From Cohnella lupini (lineage in GTDB: Bacteria; Bacillota; Bacilli; Paenibacillales; Paenibacillaceae), in the NCBI RefSeq assembly GCF_003386205.1, contig NZ_QRDY01000011.1, positions 83,344 through 147,343 of the forward strand: a stretch of 64,000 nucleotides of DNA, read 5' to 3'. Positions 15,222 through 22,322 of this stretch are shown one piece after another. How positions within the stretch are numbered: the stretch's first letter is position 1; each line of letters begins with the position of its first letter. The position numbers were made by a program, and so were the translations under genes. The notes under the pieces are model-generated. The model worked only from the letters and a program-made list of their open reading frames with translations, did no database searches and was not told the DNA's origin.

Positions 15222-15282
15222 GCGGCCCACCAAGCGGAGTCATTAGCGGTATAAAACCGCCGTAACTTCGCTAGTGAGCCGC
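15222..15282 (+). terminator. Large hairpin between cargo and integrase genes
   Basis: GCGGCCCACCAAGCG at 15222-15236 pairs imperfectly with CGCTAGTGAGCCGC at 15269-15282; an inner GCGGT/ACCGC stem closes the loop. No clear T-run follows on the plus strand. It resembles the 14224 hairpin in base sequence of the outer stem and probably insulates convergent genes. Confidence 0.5.
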
Positions 15283-15388
15283 ATCTATTAATCTACTTAA
15301 TCGCTATCCCCGCCACTTTTCGCACCTCATCCGCCAGGCGATGTATCTCCGGTCGATCCGTCTTACTCGCCGCTGACCATGCCGCGAC

Positions 15389-16423
15389 TCACGTGCGCTT
15401 CTTCATAAACCGGGCCGCCGGCGTGTGAGTATCGTGACTTCTCCGCATGTCCCCCGTATCCATCTGAATATATCGCCTCATCGTGCGTATATCACTCCAA
15501 CCGCCCATTTTCTGAACCGTGAACGCGTCAGCTCCATTAAGTACCATCGATTTTGCCCACGAGTGTCTGTAAACGTGAGCTGTCATTTTCTTGGCAGTGA
15601 CGCCGGCCTTCTCACCGTAATACTTTAGGCGTTTATTAAAGTGATTTGCGGAAACGGGGTCCCCGTAACACGAAAGAAACAACCGATCGGTCGTGAAGTG
15701 TTTGCGGTTCTCCTCGATTAGCTGCAACAGTAACTTCGCGGTATATCCAGATATCGGTACAAGCCGCGGGCGTCGATTTTTTGTTGAGTCTCCAGGCATC
15801 GTAATAAACCGCGTCTGAAAGTCAATATCCGGAACGCGACGGCTTAGCATTTCCGAAATTCTCATCCCGCTGTCCAACATCAACATTATCCCTACGAAAT
15901 CCCGAAAGCCGACGAAGTCCCTTTGATTTGGCTGTGCGAGAATCGCTTTTACTTCGTCATCAGTAAAGCAGTTCGTTAAGTCAACGTCTTGCCGGATTAA
16001 CTTAACTTTCGCAACCGGATTATCTTCGATTAGCTCATCGCGTTCCATCTGATTGAAAATCGCTTTCAACGTCCGCAGCCGGATATTAATCGTAGTATCC
16101 GTTAGTCCGACCCGTTGTCCCTCCGATGGGATATTCGTGTGACCGTCGTAACGTGTGTGGTCGTATTTCATATACGAAATGTGATCGCGCAGCATCGCAA
16201 CGGTAATGTCTCCGACATAAACTGCCTCCGGATGCTTCTCGCGTATCCACTTCGTAAAATATCCGTAATGCTTCCGGTAATCCACTAACGTACGGTCGCG
16301 CAGCCCCTCCGACCTCTTAGCGCTTATTACGAGGTCAAGCCCTTGGTCTAGTGGTATATCCGGGAAAAGCTTTTCCGTGCGTCCTCCGGCCTGTACGCGC
16401 CTCTCACGCTTCTTTAACGACAT
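15389..16423 (-). CDS. int: Tyrosine-recombinase integrase
   Basis: A 344-aa phage-type integrase. An N-terminal SAM-like core-binding domain spans about 25-140; the catalytic domain follows with Arg188 (DSGMRISEML), Lys216 in the beta-hairpin (STKNRRPRLV), the box II pair His283 and Arg286 (HVYRHSWA), Trp309 (GGWSD) and nucleophile Tyr318 (MRRYIQ). All catalytic residues are present, so it is probably active. A GGAGG lies before ATG 16423. It lies about 220 bases from attR and points inward, with repeated candidate binding sites between it and the att repeat. Target: the 3' end of the hesB-like gene. Confidence 0.95.
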   Translation of the reverse strand: MSLKKRERRVQAGGRTEKLFPDIPLDQGLDLVISAKRSEGLRDRTLVDYRKHYGYFTKWIREKHPEAVYVGDITVAMLRDHISYMKYDHTRYDGHTNIPSEGQRVGLTDTTINIRLRTLKAIFNQMERDELIEDNPVAKVKLIRQDVDLTNCFTDDEVKAILAQPNQRDFVGFRDFVGIMLMLDSGMRISEMLSRRVPDIDFQTRFITMPGDSTKNRRPRLVPISGYTAKLLLQLIEENRKHFTTDRLFLSCYGDPVSANHFNKRLKYYGEKAGVTAKKMTAHVYRHSWAKSMVLNGADAFTVQKMGGWSDIRTMRRYIQMDTGDMRRSHDTHTPAARFMKKRT

Positions 16424-16506
16424 AAAAAGACCTCCATAACGATTAGTCGCGGACTAATATCGTCATAGAGGCCGTAATCCACAACCCACAAACGTACATT
16501 TAAGGG

Positions 16507-16543
16507 TTGTTAACGTACACAATTCGGGATTGTTAACGTACAC
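16507..16543 (+). repeat. Direct repeats near attR (integrase/promoter region)
   Basis: TTGTTAACGTACAC is present at 16507-16520 and 16530-16543, 23 bases apart; a weaker AACGTACA lies at 16491-16498. They sit upstream of int and inside the element, next to the inverted arm-type motif at 16554-16567, so they may be integrase or Xis binding sites or int operators. Confidence 0.55.
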
Positions 16544-16553
16544 TTCCCGTCCA

Positions 16554-16567
16554 ACAATCCGCAATCA
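16554..16567 (-). repeat. Putative integrase arm-type site, right arm
   Basis: ACAATCCGCAATCA is the exact reverse complement of 171-184 at the other end of the element, 73 bases inside the right att repeat. Confidence 0.5.
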
Positions 16568-16639
16568 TCGCGTTAGCTACCGTAACGGCTACCGACTAAA
16601 TCACCGGAAAGCCTACGAAGCTAAAAACGTTGATGTGGC

Positions 16640-16747
16640 ACGGTCTTAGCAAGGCTCCGCTGCCGGATTACCCGCTTCGGTCGCCGTGCGGAACGATGAT
16701 CCGCAGCCGCAAGTCGCCGTGGCGTTCGGATTGTTGATCGTGAAGCC
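16640..16747. repeat. attR: 108-bp direct repeat inside the hesB-like gene
   Basis: Identical to 4-111. It encodes residues 87-119 and the stop codon of the HesB-like protein, so the element supplied the 3' end that keeps the gene intact after integration. Confidence 0.9.
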
Positions 16748-17005
16748 CCCGCCCATGGCGGATTCTTTCCAATCAATCTCGAGACCGTTCAAATATTTCA
16801 TGCTATCCCCATCGACGACAACCTTGACTCCGCCGACTTCCATCTGTTTGTCGTTATCGTGGAACTCGTCGTCGAATCCCATGCCGTAAGAAAATCCGCT
16901 GCATCCGCCTTCTTGAACACCAATGCGCAGAAACAAATTCGGAGCTTCTTCCGCCGCCAGCATTTCTTGAATCTTGTCGGTGGCCGACTCGCTTATGTTA
17001 ACCAT
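16646..17005 (-). CDS. HesB/IscA (A-type) iron-sulfur carrier protein
   Basis: A 119-aa A-type carrier that would accept and deliver Fe-S clusters in the SUF pathway. It has the three invariant cysteines: Cys35 in GGCSGF and Cys99/Cys101 in CGCG, plus an extra C-terminal Cys119. GGGAGGG-type ribosome binding site upstream of ATG 17005. Its last 33 codons lie in the att repeat, so this gene is the integration target of the element and its present 3' end derives from the element side. B. subtilis YutM is the likely counterpart, in keeping with YuzB, YutJ and NifU-like genes nearby. Confidence 0.9.
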   Translation of the reverse strand: MVNISESATDKIQEMLAAEEAPNLFLRIGVQEGGCSGFSYGMGFDDEFHDNDKQMEVGGVKVVVDGDSMKYLNGLEIDWKESAMGGGFTINNPNATATCGCGSSFRTATEAGNPAAEPC

Positions 17006-17055
17006 TTCGGTTCCCTCCCCGTGCCTGTTCTCTCTCTAGTATACCTTAGAGAGCC

Positions 17056-17574
17056 TCAAGCCTCAAGAGAAGTATCGCCCGCAATTTGCTGCGCGATCGC
17101 TTTAAGCTCGATCCTGCAGCGGAACTGCCCCTTCTCGTTCTGCAGGAAATCCGCCAGCCGCCTAAAAACTAGCGCCAGCTCGGGTCCCGTCGAGTCGGTA
17201 TCCAGCATGTAGCGGAATTGATCCGCGGACAATCCGCGAACGCGTTCCCGATCCGCTTCGCGAACCCCCGAGTCCTGTATTCTCTTCCATTCCTTCGAAG
17301 GTTCGAATTTATCCGCGCGACGCACGATCTGCTCGTATATGCGCTGTTTCTTCAGCCACATATAATATTGAATCGGGTTAGACAAGCTCCATGCCTGTCC
17401 TAAGTCCTTAATGGTATAGGCCGCCCTATACTGTTGCAATGTTTGTATCTTCTCCGCCTCGTCCATCTTCTCAAGCTCACTGAGTGGTAAAATCTCAGGT
17501 TTCAGTGGAATGCACCGCCTCGTTCGTATTTTTATTAATAACATAACCATAATTTGTTTATTATTCAAGTTCAT
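17056..17574 (-). CDS. Conserved hypothetical protein
   Basis: About 172 aa, helical and charged; not recognised. Features include AYTIKDLGQAWSLSNPIQYY, which looks like a helix-turn-helix-type segment, and a long C-terminal helix pair. The start is uncertain: a TTG at 17589, ATG at 17574 and internal Met codons are all possible and none has a strong ribosome binding site. Lies 50 bases upstream of the hesB-like gene on the same strand and may share its transcript. Confidence 0.6.
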   Translation of the reverse strand: MNLNNKQIMVMLLIKIRTRRCIPLKPEILPLSELEKMDEAEKIQTLQQYRAAYTIKDLGQAWSLSNPIQYYMWLKKQRIYEQIVRRADKFEPSKEWKRIQDSGVREADRERVRGLSADQFRYMLDTDSTGPELALVFRRLADFLQNEKGQFRCRIELKAIAQQIAGDTSLEA

Positions 17575-17764
17575 TCCCCATTTTGCCAACGTTTATACGT
17601 TTTCTATTTCCAGTTGCCGAGGATTATGATGAGGTTTATAATATTTACAGTTGTTCACCCAAGGACTCGCATGCAGACTTGGTAAGTTCTTTTTTTCACA
17701 AACTCAAATGCTTCATCATTCGTACTTCATCTTTTAGAAAACTGGGTTACAGGAGGCGCATGTC

Positions 17765-18868
17765 ATGACGCTCGTTACGACGGACCCCGATCGACAAATG
17801 GCGGAAATCGCCGACAAGGTCAGAAATGGCGAAAGGCTGTCTTTGGAAGATGGCGTCTTTCTTTACCGTTCTGATGATTTGCTTACGATCGGTCAATTAG
17901 CCAATGAGGTTAATTTAAGGAAAAATGGAAAAAAAGTGTATTTCATCGAGAACATGAGCCTTTATTTCACTAACGTATGCGAAGCGCACTGCGCTTTCTG
18001 CAACTTCCGCAAGGATGAGGGGCAAGAAGGCTCTTATACGTTATCGCCTCAAGAAATGATCGATTACGTCGAGGAGCATATACACCCAGGCGTTCGCGAA
18101 TTTCATATCGTGGGGGGACACAATCCGAACGTGCCGTTCGAATATTACGTGGAATCGATCCGCGCGTTGAAATCGAAGTATCCGAACGTAACGATGAAAG
18201 CTTACACCGCTGCCGAAATCGATTTCTTCTCCAGAATTTCCGGCTTGACTTACAAGGAAGTATTGGAGCGTCTTATCGAGGCCGGCTTAGAAACCTTAAC
18301 CGGCGGAGGCGCGGAAATCCTGTCCGATCAGTACCGCAAAAAAATGCGGGTGGACAAAGCGAATATTCAGCAATACTTGGACGTTCACCGCACGGCCCAC
18401 CAGCTTGGGTTAAAGACGCACACGACGATGCTGTACGGATCGGTCGAATCCCTCGAAGAGCGTGTACAGCATATGCTCCACATTCGGGATTTACAAGACG
18501 AGACGAACGGATTCCAAGTGTTCATTCCGCTCTCCATGCAACCGATCAGTCCGAAAGCGAGCATCCGTCGCCGGAACTCCGCTTTCGACGACTTGAAGGC
18601 AATTGCCATCAGCCGTCTCATGCTTGATAATATCCAGCATATTAAGGCTTATTTCATCAACATCGGCACGCAGTTGACGCAAGTCGCGCTAACGATGGGC
18701 GCTTCCGACGCGCACGGCACGATCGTCCGCGAGAAAATCAGCCATGCGGCGGGAGCCCTTACTCCGGCCGGCATTACGCGCGAAGACCTTGTGTGGTTGA
18801 TTAAAGGCGCGGGCCGGATTCCCGTGGAACGGGACACATTCTATAACGAGATGAAAATATACGAATAA
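17765..18868 (+). CDS. mqnE: Aminofutalosine synthase MqnE (radical SAM)
   Basis: A 367-aa radical SAM enzyme of the futalosine route to menaquinone, which joins SAM-derived adenosyl to 3-[(1-carboxyvinyl)oxy]benzoate to give aminofutalosine. The 4Fe-4S motif CX3CX2C is at Cys72, Cys76, Cys79 (CEAHCAFC). GGHNPNVPFEYY and TLTGGGAEILSDQ match MqnE rather than MqnC as I recall the families. Full length. Start ATG 17765 follows AGGAGG. Expressed alone, with a hairpin after the stop. Together with a possible MqnL (UbiD family, 22323) it indicates menaquinone made by the futalosine pathway. Confidence 0.88.
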   Translation: MTLVTTDPDRQMAEIADKVRNGERLSLEDGVFLYRSDDLLTIGQLANEVNLRKNGKKVYFIENMSLYFTNVCEAHCAFCNFRKDEGQEGSYTLSPQEMIDYVEEHIHPGVREFHIVGGHNPNVPFEYYVESIRALKSKYPNVTMKAYTAAEIDFFSRISGLTYKEVLERLIEAGLETLTGGGAEILSDQYRKKMRVDKANIQQYLDVHRTAHQLGLKTHTTMLYGSVESLEERVQHMLHIRDLQDETNGFQVFIPLSMQPISPKASIRRRNSAFDDLKAIAISRLMLDNIQHIKAYFINIGTQLTQVALTMGASDAHGTIVREKISHAAGALTPAGITREDLVWLIKGAGRIPVERDTFYNEMKIYE

Positions 18869-18877
18869 CACCGGGTT

Positions 18878-18896
18878 CCCCGTCGTGTAGACGGGG
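18878..18896 (+). terminator. Probable terminator after mqnE
   Basis: CCCCGTC, 5-base loop, GACGGGG, followed by a weak CTCTTCTGTGT tract. Confidence 0.55.
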
Positions 18897-18950
18897 GCTC
18901 TTCTGTGTCATACTAAGGCAAGCCAACAACTGCAAAAGGAGATCATTCGC

Positions 18951-20012
18951 ATGAGCAAAGTCGTTATTTTAGGAGGCGGTTACGGAGGACTCACGGTCGT
19001 CCAGGAACTGCTTGAGCATCTGCCGAAGGATGCCGAATTAATACTCGTGGATCGCATGCCTTACCAAGGACTGAAAACGGAATATTACGCTTTGGCCGCG
19101 GGAACCGTATCCGATCTGGACATACGCGTGAACTACCCCGTTCATCCCCAACTGAAAATGGTTTACGGAAACATAACCGATCTAAACTTGGACAACCGTC
19201 TCGTACATGTCGAGAACGAAGAACCGATCTCCTACGATTCATTGGTCATAGCGCTTGGTTGTACCGATAATTACCACGGTATAGACGGTGCATCCAAATA
19301 TTCCTGCAGTATCCAATCGCTCTCCTCTACCCGACGCACTTATCAACAAATCAATGATATTCGTCCCTATGGACAATTAACGATCGTAGGCGGCGGACTG
19401 AGCGGCGTGGAAATCGCCGCCGAATTAAGGGAAGCCCGCTCGGACGTCAATATACGCATTCTCGATCGAGGCAACAGCGTCATGTCCGCATTCCCTAGCA
19501 AATTGCAGGAGTACGTCGCCTCTTGGTTCCGCCTGCACGACGTGGAGATGAGGTCTCATATTTGCATTACTTCGTTAGAGCAAGGCACCATCCTGCACAG
19601 CGGAGGCGAGCCGATCTTCAGCGACGTGACCGTCTGGACGGCGGGAATCCAGCCAGTGGAGCTGGTTCAGCGCATGACGCAAGCCAAGGATAACCAAGGT
19701 CGATTAATCGTGAACGAATGGCATGAGCTTCCGGACGCCCCTAACGTATACGTCATCGGCGATTGCTCCAGCCAACCCTACTCTCCGAGCGCCCAGCTTG
19801 CCGGGGCTCAAGGTAAGCAAGTAGCGGAAGTCATTCGCGCCCGTTGGGAAAATAAAGAACCGAAGCTCTCCCGCATTAAGCTTAAGGGAGTGCTCGGTTC
19901 CTTAGGTAAGAAAGCCGGATTCGGATTAATGGGTTCGACGCCGTTGCTCGGTCGTATCCCGCGTATGCTTAAAAGCGGAGTGCTCTGGAAAAGCAAACGC
20001 CACTTCGGTTAA
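18951..20012 (+). CDS. NDH-2-like NAD(P)/FAD oxidoreductase (YutJ type)
   Basis: A 353-aa type II NADH dehydrogenase-like flavoprotein. The FAD-binding GGGYGG is at about 8-13, a second Rossmann motif GGGLSGVEIAAEL at about 147-159 binds NAD(P)H, and the FAD pyrophosphate-binding C-terminal motif is NVYVIGDCSSQPYSPSAQLA. It lacks an evident membrane helix but the C-terminus is basic and hydrophobic (LLGRIPRMLKSGVLWKS), as in peripheral NDH-2 enzymes. GGAG ribosome binding site. Convergent with YuzB (4-base overlap), the same grouping seen in the B. subtilis yut region. Confidence 0.85.
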   Translation: MSKVVILGGGYGGLTVVQELLEHLPKDAELILVDRMPYQGLKTEYYALAAGTVSDLDIRVNYPVHPQLKMVYGNITDLNLDNRLVHVENEEPISYDSLVIALGCTDNYHGIDGASKYSCSIQSLSSTRRTYQQINDIRPYGQLTIVGGGLSGVEIAAELREARSDVNIRILDRGNSVMSAFPSKLQEYVASWFRLHDVEMRSHICITSLEQGTILHSGGEPIFSDVTVWTAGIQPVELVQRMTQAKDNQGRLIVNEWHELPDAPNVYVIGDCSSQPYSPSAQLAGAQGKQVAEVIRARWENKEPKLSRIKLKGVLGSLGKKAGFGLMGSTPLLGRIPRMLKSGVLWKSKRHFG

Positions 20013-20275
20013 AGGTCGTCCAATAGCTTATCTAGCGCGGCCAGATCGTCTTGCTGCTTATCGATAGCGGCCAGCACCAGGTCGTATAGCTGATCGGCCG
20101 TCTCGGCGACGATGCTTTCGCCGTTAACGAGCGCATAGGGAGATAGGTAACATTCTCCGCAATTTCCCAAGCAACCGTATTCGATCACTTCGATATGCGG
20201 AAGGATTTCGAGCTTCTCTAATACCCGATCTGTTCCGTGGTGCATGTTGCTTACGCAAAATTCCACGATATTCAT
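20009..20275 (-). CDS. yuzB: YuzB-like DUF1450 protein
   Basis: An 88-aa DUF1450 protein with the cysteine pattern C7, C35, C39 and C42 (FCVSNMHHGT and YGCLGNCGECYLSPYALVNG), likely binding a metal or iron-sulfur cluster. ATG 20275 preceded by AAAGGAA. Its longer open frame upstream is non-coding (it runs through the nifU promoter). Neighbour of YutJ- and NifU-like genes; function in Fe-S or thiol chemistry is inference. Confidence 0.85.
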   Translation of the reverse strand: MNIVEFCVSNMHHGTDRVLEKLEILPHIEVIEYGCLGNCGECYLSPYALVNGESIVAETADQLYDLVLAAIDKQQDDLAALDKLLDDL

Positions 20276-20319
20276 AAGACGAATTCCTTTCTTTAAGCGA
20301 ATTACTAACAACAGTCTGT

Positions 20320-20347
20320 TTGAAAACCTGACTTTTTGTACTATAAT
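20320..20347 (+). promoter_or_regulatory. Sigma-A promoter of the NifU-like gene
   Basis: TTGAAA (20320-20325), 16-base spacer, TATAAT (20342-20347), then AAAGGAG and ATG 25 bases on. Confidence 0.75.
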
Positions 20348-20371
20348 AGAAGTTGAAAGGAGTGGATGATT

Positions 20372-20617
20372 ATGAGTACCAATGCTCCAAGCACGCAGTA
20401 TGACGAAGTCATCGACGTTCTCGACAAGTTGCGTCCTTTCTTGCAACGCGACGGAGGAGACGTTGAATTGGTCGACATTGAAGACGGTATCGTAAAGTTG
20501 CGCCTAATGGGTGCTTGCGGTAGCTGTCCGAGTTCCACGATCACGCTCAAAGCAGGTATCGAGCGCGCATTGCTGGAAGAAGTCGAAGGCATTCAAGAAG
20601 TCGTTCAAGTGTTCTGA
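20372..20617 (+). CDS. NifU-like (Nfu) iron-sulfur scaffold, C-terminal domain only
   Basis: An 81-aa Nfu-domain protein that carries a 4Fe-4S cluster between subunits: the CxxC motif is in [18 protein letters not shown]. Residues [20 protein letters not shown] match the Nfu start. ATG 20372 has AAAGGAG nine bases upstream; the ATG two codons earlier is too close. Preceded by a good sigma-A promoter and followed by a terminator, so it is monocistronic. Equivalent to B. subtilis YutI. Confidence 0.9.
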   Translation: MSTNAPSTQYDEVIDVLDKLRPFLQRDGGDVELVDIEDGIVKLRLMGACGSCPSSTITLKAGIERALLEEVEGIQEVVQVF

Positions 20618-20643
20618 TTTTTCTTCATATCAGAAAGTCGAGA

Positions 20644-20674
20644 AGGTCCTGCCATCGCGGCAGGGCCTTTTGTC
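20644..20674 (+). terminator. Rho-independent terminator
   Basis: GGTCCTGCC, 3-4-base loop, GGCAGGGCC, followed by TTTT. Confidence 0.85.
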
Positions 20675-20687
20675 TGTCATTTCGATC

Positions 20688-21464
20688 CTATCTTTTCAAA
20701 TGAGTGCGAATCGGATCCAATCCGCCGGATACGTCGATCGTATTGCCGGTAATGAAGTCCGATTCCGGCAGACAGAGGAAAGCGATCATTCTCGCTACGT
20801 CCTCGCCCGTCCCCGGACGGCCACGGGGAGATTCGTCGTCGATTATGCCGGCCACGTCGACTATGCTCTTCTCCTTGTTGCCGCCGCGTATGTCTCCGGG
20901 GCATATCATGTTGACGGTTATGCCGCTAGAGGCTTCTTCGACCGCCAACGTTTTCGTAAAGGAGACGAGACCGACCTTCGCGGCGGCGTATACCGCGCGA
21001 TGAGGCCAAGACCTCGCTTCGGATGCGTGGCCGAAACCGAAATGAATGATTCTCCCCCATTGCCTACTCCTCATGCCCGGCAGAACGCGATGGTCCATGA
21101 GCATCGTCCCTACGAGATTTCCGTTCATCAAATAATGGATATCCTCCGGTTGATAGTCCGCGAATAAGCGTCGTTCACGGATGAAAGGCCCTGCGTTATT
21201 CACGAGGATATCGACGCCGCCCAACGTTTTCTCCACTTCGGTAACCAGCCGTTCGGCATCGTCGGATTTCGCTACGTCCGCTTGAATGGCGCATGAGCGG
21301 CGCCCCATAGAAGCGATATCCCCGGCGAGCTGCTCTGCCTCCTGCCGGCTCGACACGTAATTGATGGCTACATCGCACCCGTACGACGCGAGCTCCAGCG
21401 CCGTCCGGCGTCCCAGTCCCTTTGCGCTTCCCGTAATCAATGCCGTCCTACCCAATAGCTTCAC
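20688..21464 (-). CDS. Short-chain dehydrogenase/reductase
   Basis: A 258-aa classical SDR: cofactor loop TGSAKGLG (11-18), NNAG (89-92), active-site Tyr159 and Lys163 (YAAAK), and the C-terminal GNTIDVSGG. The residue 13 positions before Tyr159, where catalytic Ser normally sits (Ser148 in the KduD-like SDR of this window), is His146; the nearest Ser is 148. This may alter catalysis or the loop is shifted. Substrate unknown; the FabG-like fold suggests an oxidoreductase on a carbonyl or alcohol. Transcribed toward the NifU-like gene with a terminator between. Confidence 0.85.
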   Translation of the reverse strand: MKLLGRTALITGSAKGLGRRTALELASYGCDVAINYVSSRQEAEQLAGDIASMGRRSCAIQADVAKSDDAERLVTEVEKTLGGVDILVNNAGPFIRERRLFADYQPEDIHYLMNGNLVGTMLMDHRVLPGMRSRQWGRIIHFGFGHASEARSWPHRAVYAAAKVGLVSFTKTLAVEEASSGITVNMICPGDIRGGNKEKSIVDVAGIIDDESPRGRPGTGEDVARMIAFLCLPESDFITGNTIDVSGGLDPIRTHLKR

Positions 21465-21492
21465 ATAGCTCCCCCATTCCCCATCCTAACGT

Positions 21493-22203
21493 TTATTCGA
21501 GTCTGCGAAGCCATTTGCACGCAAACCGGAATGCGTGGTTGAGCGAGCCCTGAACCATCTCCCAGCTTTGGTCCAAATCCGCCATGTTGGCAGCGATATC
21601 TTCCAGCTTCCTGCGCTCCCCGTTATTCGCGAGGCTCTGGCTAAGATCGTCTTCCAGCTCCGCGTTCATCTGATGGATTTCCAGATTCCTTCGGCTGCGC
21701 AGCCTGTTGAAAGCGCCTTGGTGACGCTCTTTCAATTCGTTAAGCGGCTTCATCAGCTCCGCGTGAAGATGGTTTTCGCGTAGATTGCGAAGCACCGTAA
21801 AATAGGAGAAACGCGCTTTAATCCGCTCGGTACGCAAGTCGAGCAGCCGGTTAAGCAACGTCCCCAGCTTATCGAGCAAGGCGAACGCGCGAATATATGC
21901 GTTCTTGTCGTAATAGACGTGCCGATTATAATTAAGCCTCTCTTTGTAAGACAGCTCATCTATATGAACGTGTCTAACCAGGCTTGCGTACTTCTTAGCC
22001 GCATAACCGCTTTGTTCGAGCTCGTCCATGGAGCGAAGCAAACCTTCGGCCCATATCGCGTACGTCCGATAGGTCGAGAATTTGTCCGGCTGCCGCTCGG
22101 CCAGCCCCGAAGCAAGCAGAGCAAATTGCTCAATCGATTGCACCGTATCGAGCGACGTCCCCGTCCACTCTCTCGGCTCTTCCCCGAACAGCATTCTTAG
22201 CAA
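21493..22203 (-). CDS. HEPN-like protein (Cthe_2314 type)
   Basis: A 236-aa all-helical protein that probably belongs to the Cthe_2314-like HEPN family: RSRRNLEIHQMN at about 168-179 has an R-x4-H motif like the catalytic motif of HEPN ribonucleases. No partner MNT nucleotidyltransferase is present nearby. The helical spacing (alpha-helical bundle with a long C-terminal helix) fits. A defence or toxin role is possible in the superfamily but nothing here indicates it; Paenibacillaceae carry it in ordinary chromosomal context. Confidence 0.6.
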   Translation of the reverse strand: MLRMLFGEEPREWTGTSLDTVQSIEQFALLASGLAERQPDKFSTYRTYAIWAEGLLRSMDELEQSGYAAKKYASLVRHVHIDELSYKERLNYNRHVYYDKNAYIRAFALLDKLGTLLNRLLDLRTERIKARFSYFTVLRNLRENHLHAELMKPLNELKERHQGAFNRLRSRRNLEIHQMNAELEDDLSQSLANNGERRKLEDIAANMADLDQSWEMVQGSLNHAFRFACKWLRRLE

Positions 22204-22260
22204 ATCTCTTCCTCCTCGACTACGTTCAAGACGACTTCATTCTCCATTGTAACGCATAAA

Positions 22261-22301
22261 GGACGGCGCGCTCAACCGATGACGATTGAACGCGGCCGTC
22301 C
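22261..22301. terminator. Hairpin, possible bidirectional terminator
   Basis: GGACGGC and TCAA on the left pair with TTGA and GCCGTCC on the right around a short loop; T-runs are weak. It lies between the HEPN-like and UbiD genes. Confidence 0.4.
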
Positions 22302-22322
22302 CTTGATTAAATCATAAGAACC

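Larger units (their letters stand above)
4..16747. mobile_element. Integrated 16.6-kb prophage-like element / putative phage satellite
   Basis: Two identical 108-bp direct repeats bound this segment. A tyrosine integrase sits inside the right repeat and TerS is the last gene at the left. Contents: integrase, XRE repressor with operators, second XRE, HNH nuclease, LytTR protein, a possible RepL-like protein, cold-shock protein, tape measure, DUF2577-like protein, TerL and TerS, plus about ten unknown genes. I recognise no portal, capsid, sheath, tube or lysis gene. Integrase at one end, regulators and replication in the middle and terS at the other end recalls PICI-type satellites. Tape measure plus TerL is not usual for classical PICIs, so a rearranged defective prophage remains possible. 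The window begins only 3 bases outside the left repeat, so the left flank is unseen. Confidence 0.85.

Noticed and set aside
21493-22203. HEPN-like gene as a toxin-antitoxin system
   Set aside because: There is no MNT or other antitoxin partner next to it, and neighbours are housekeeping genes.
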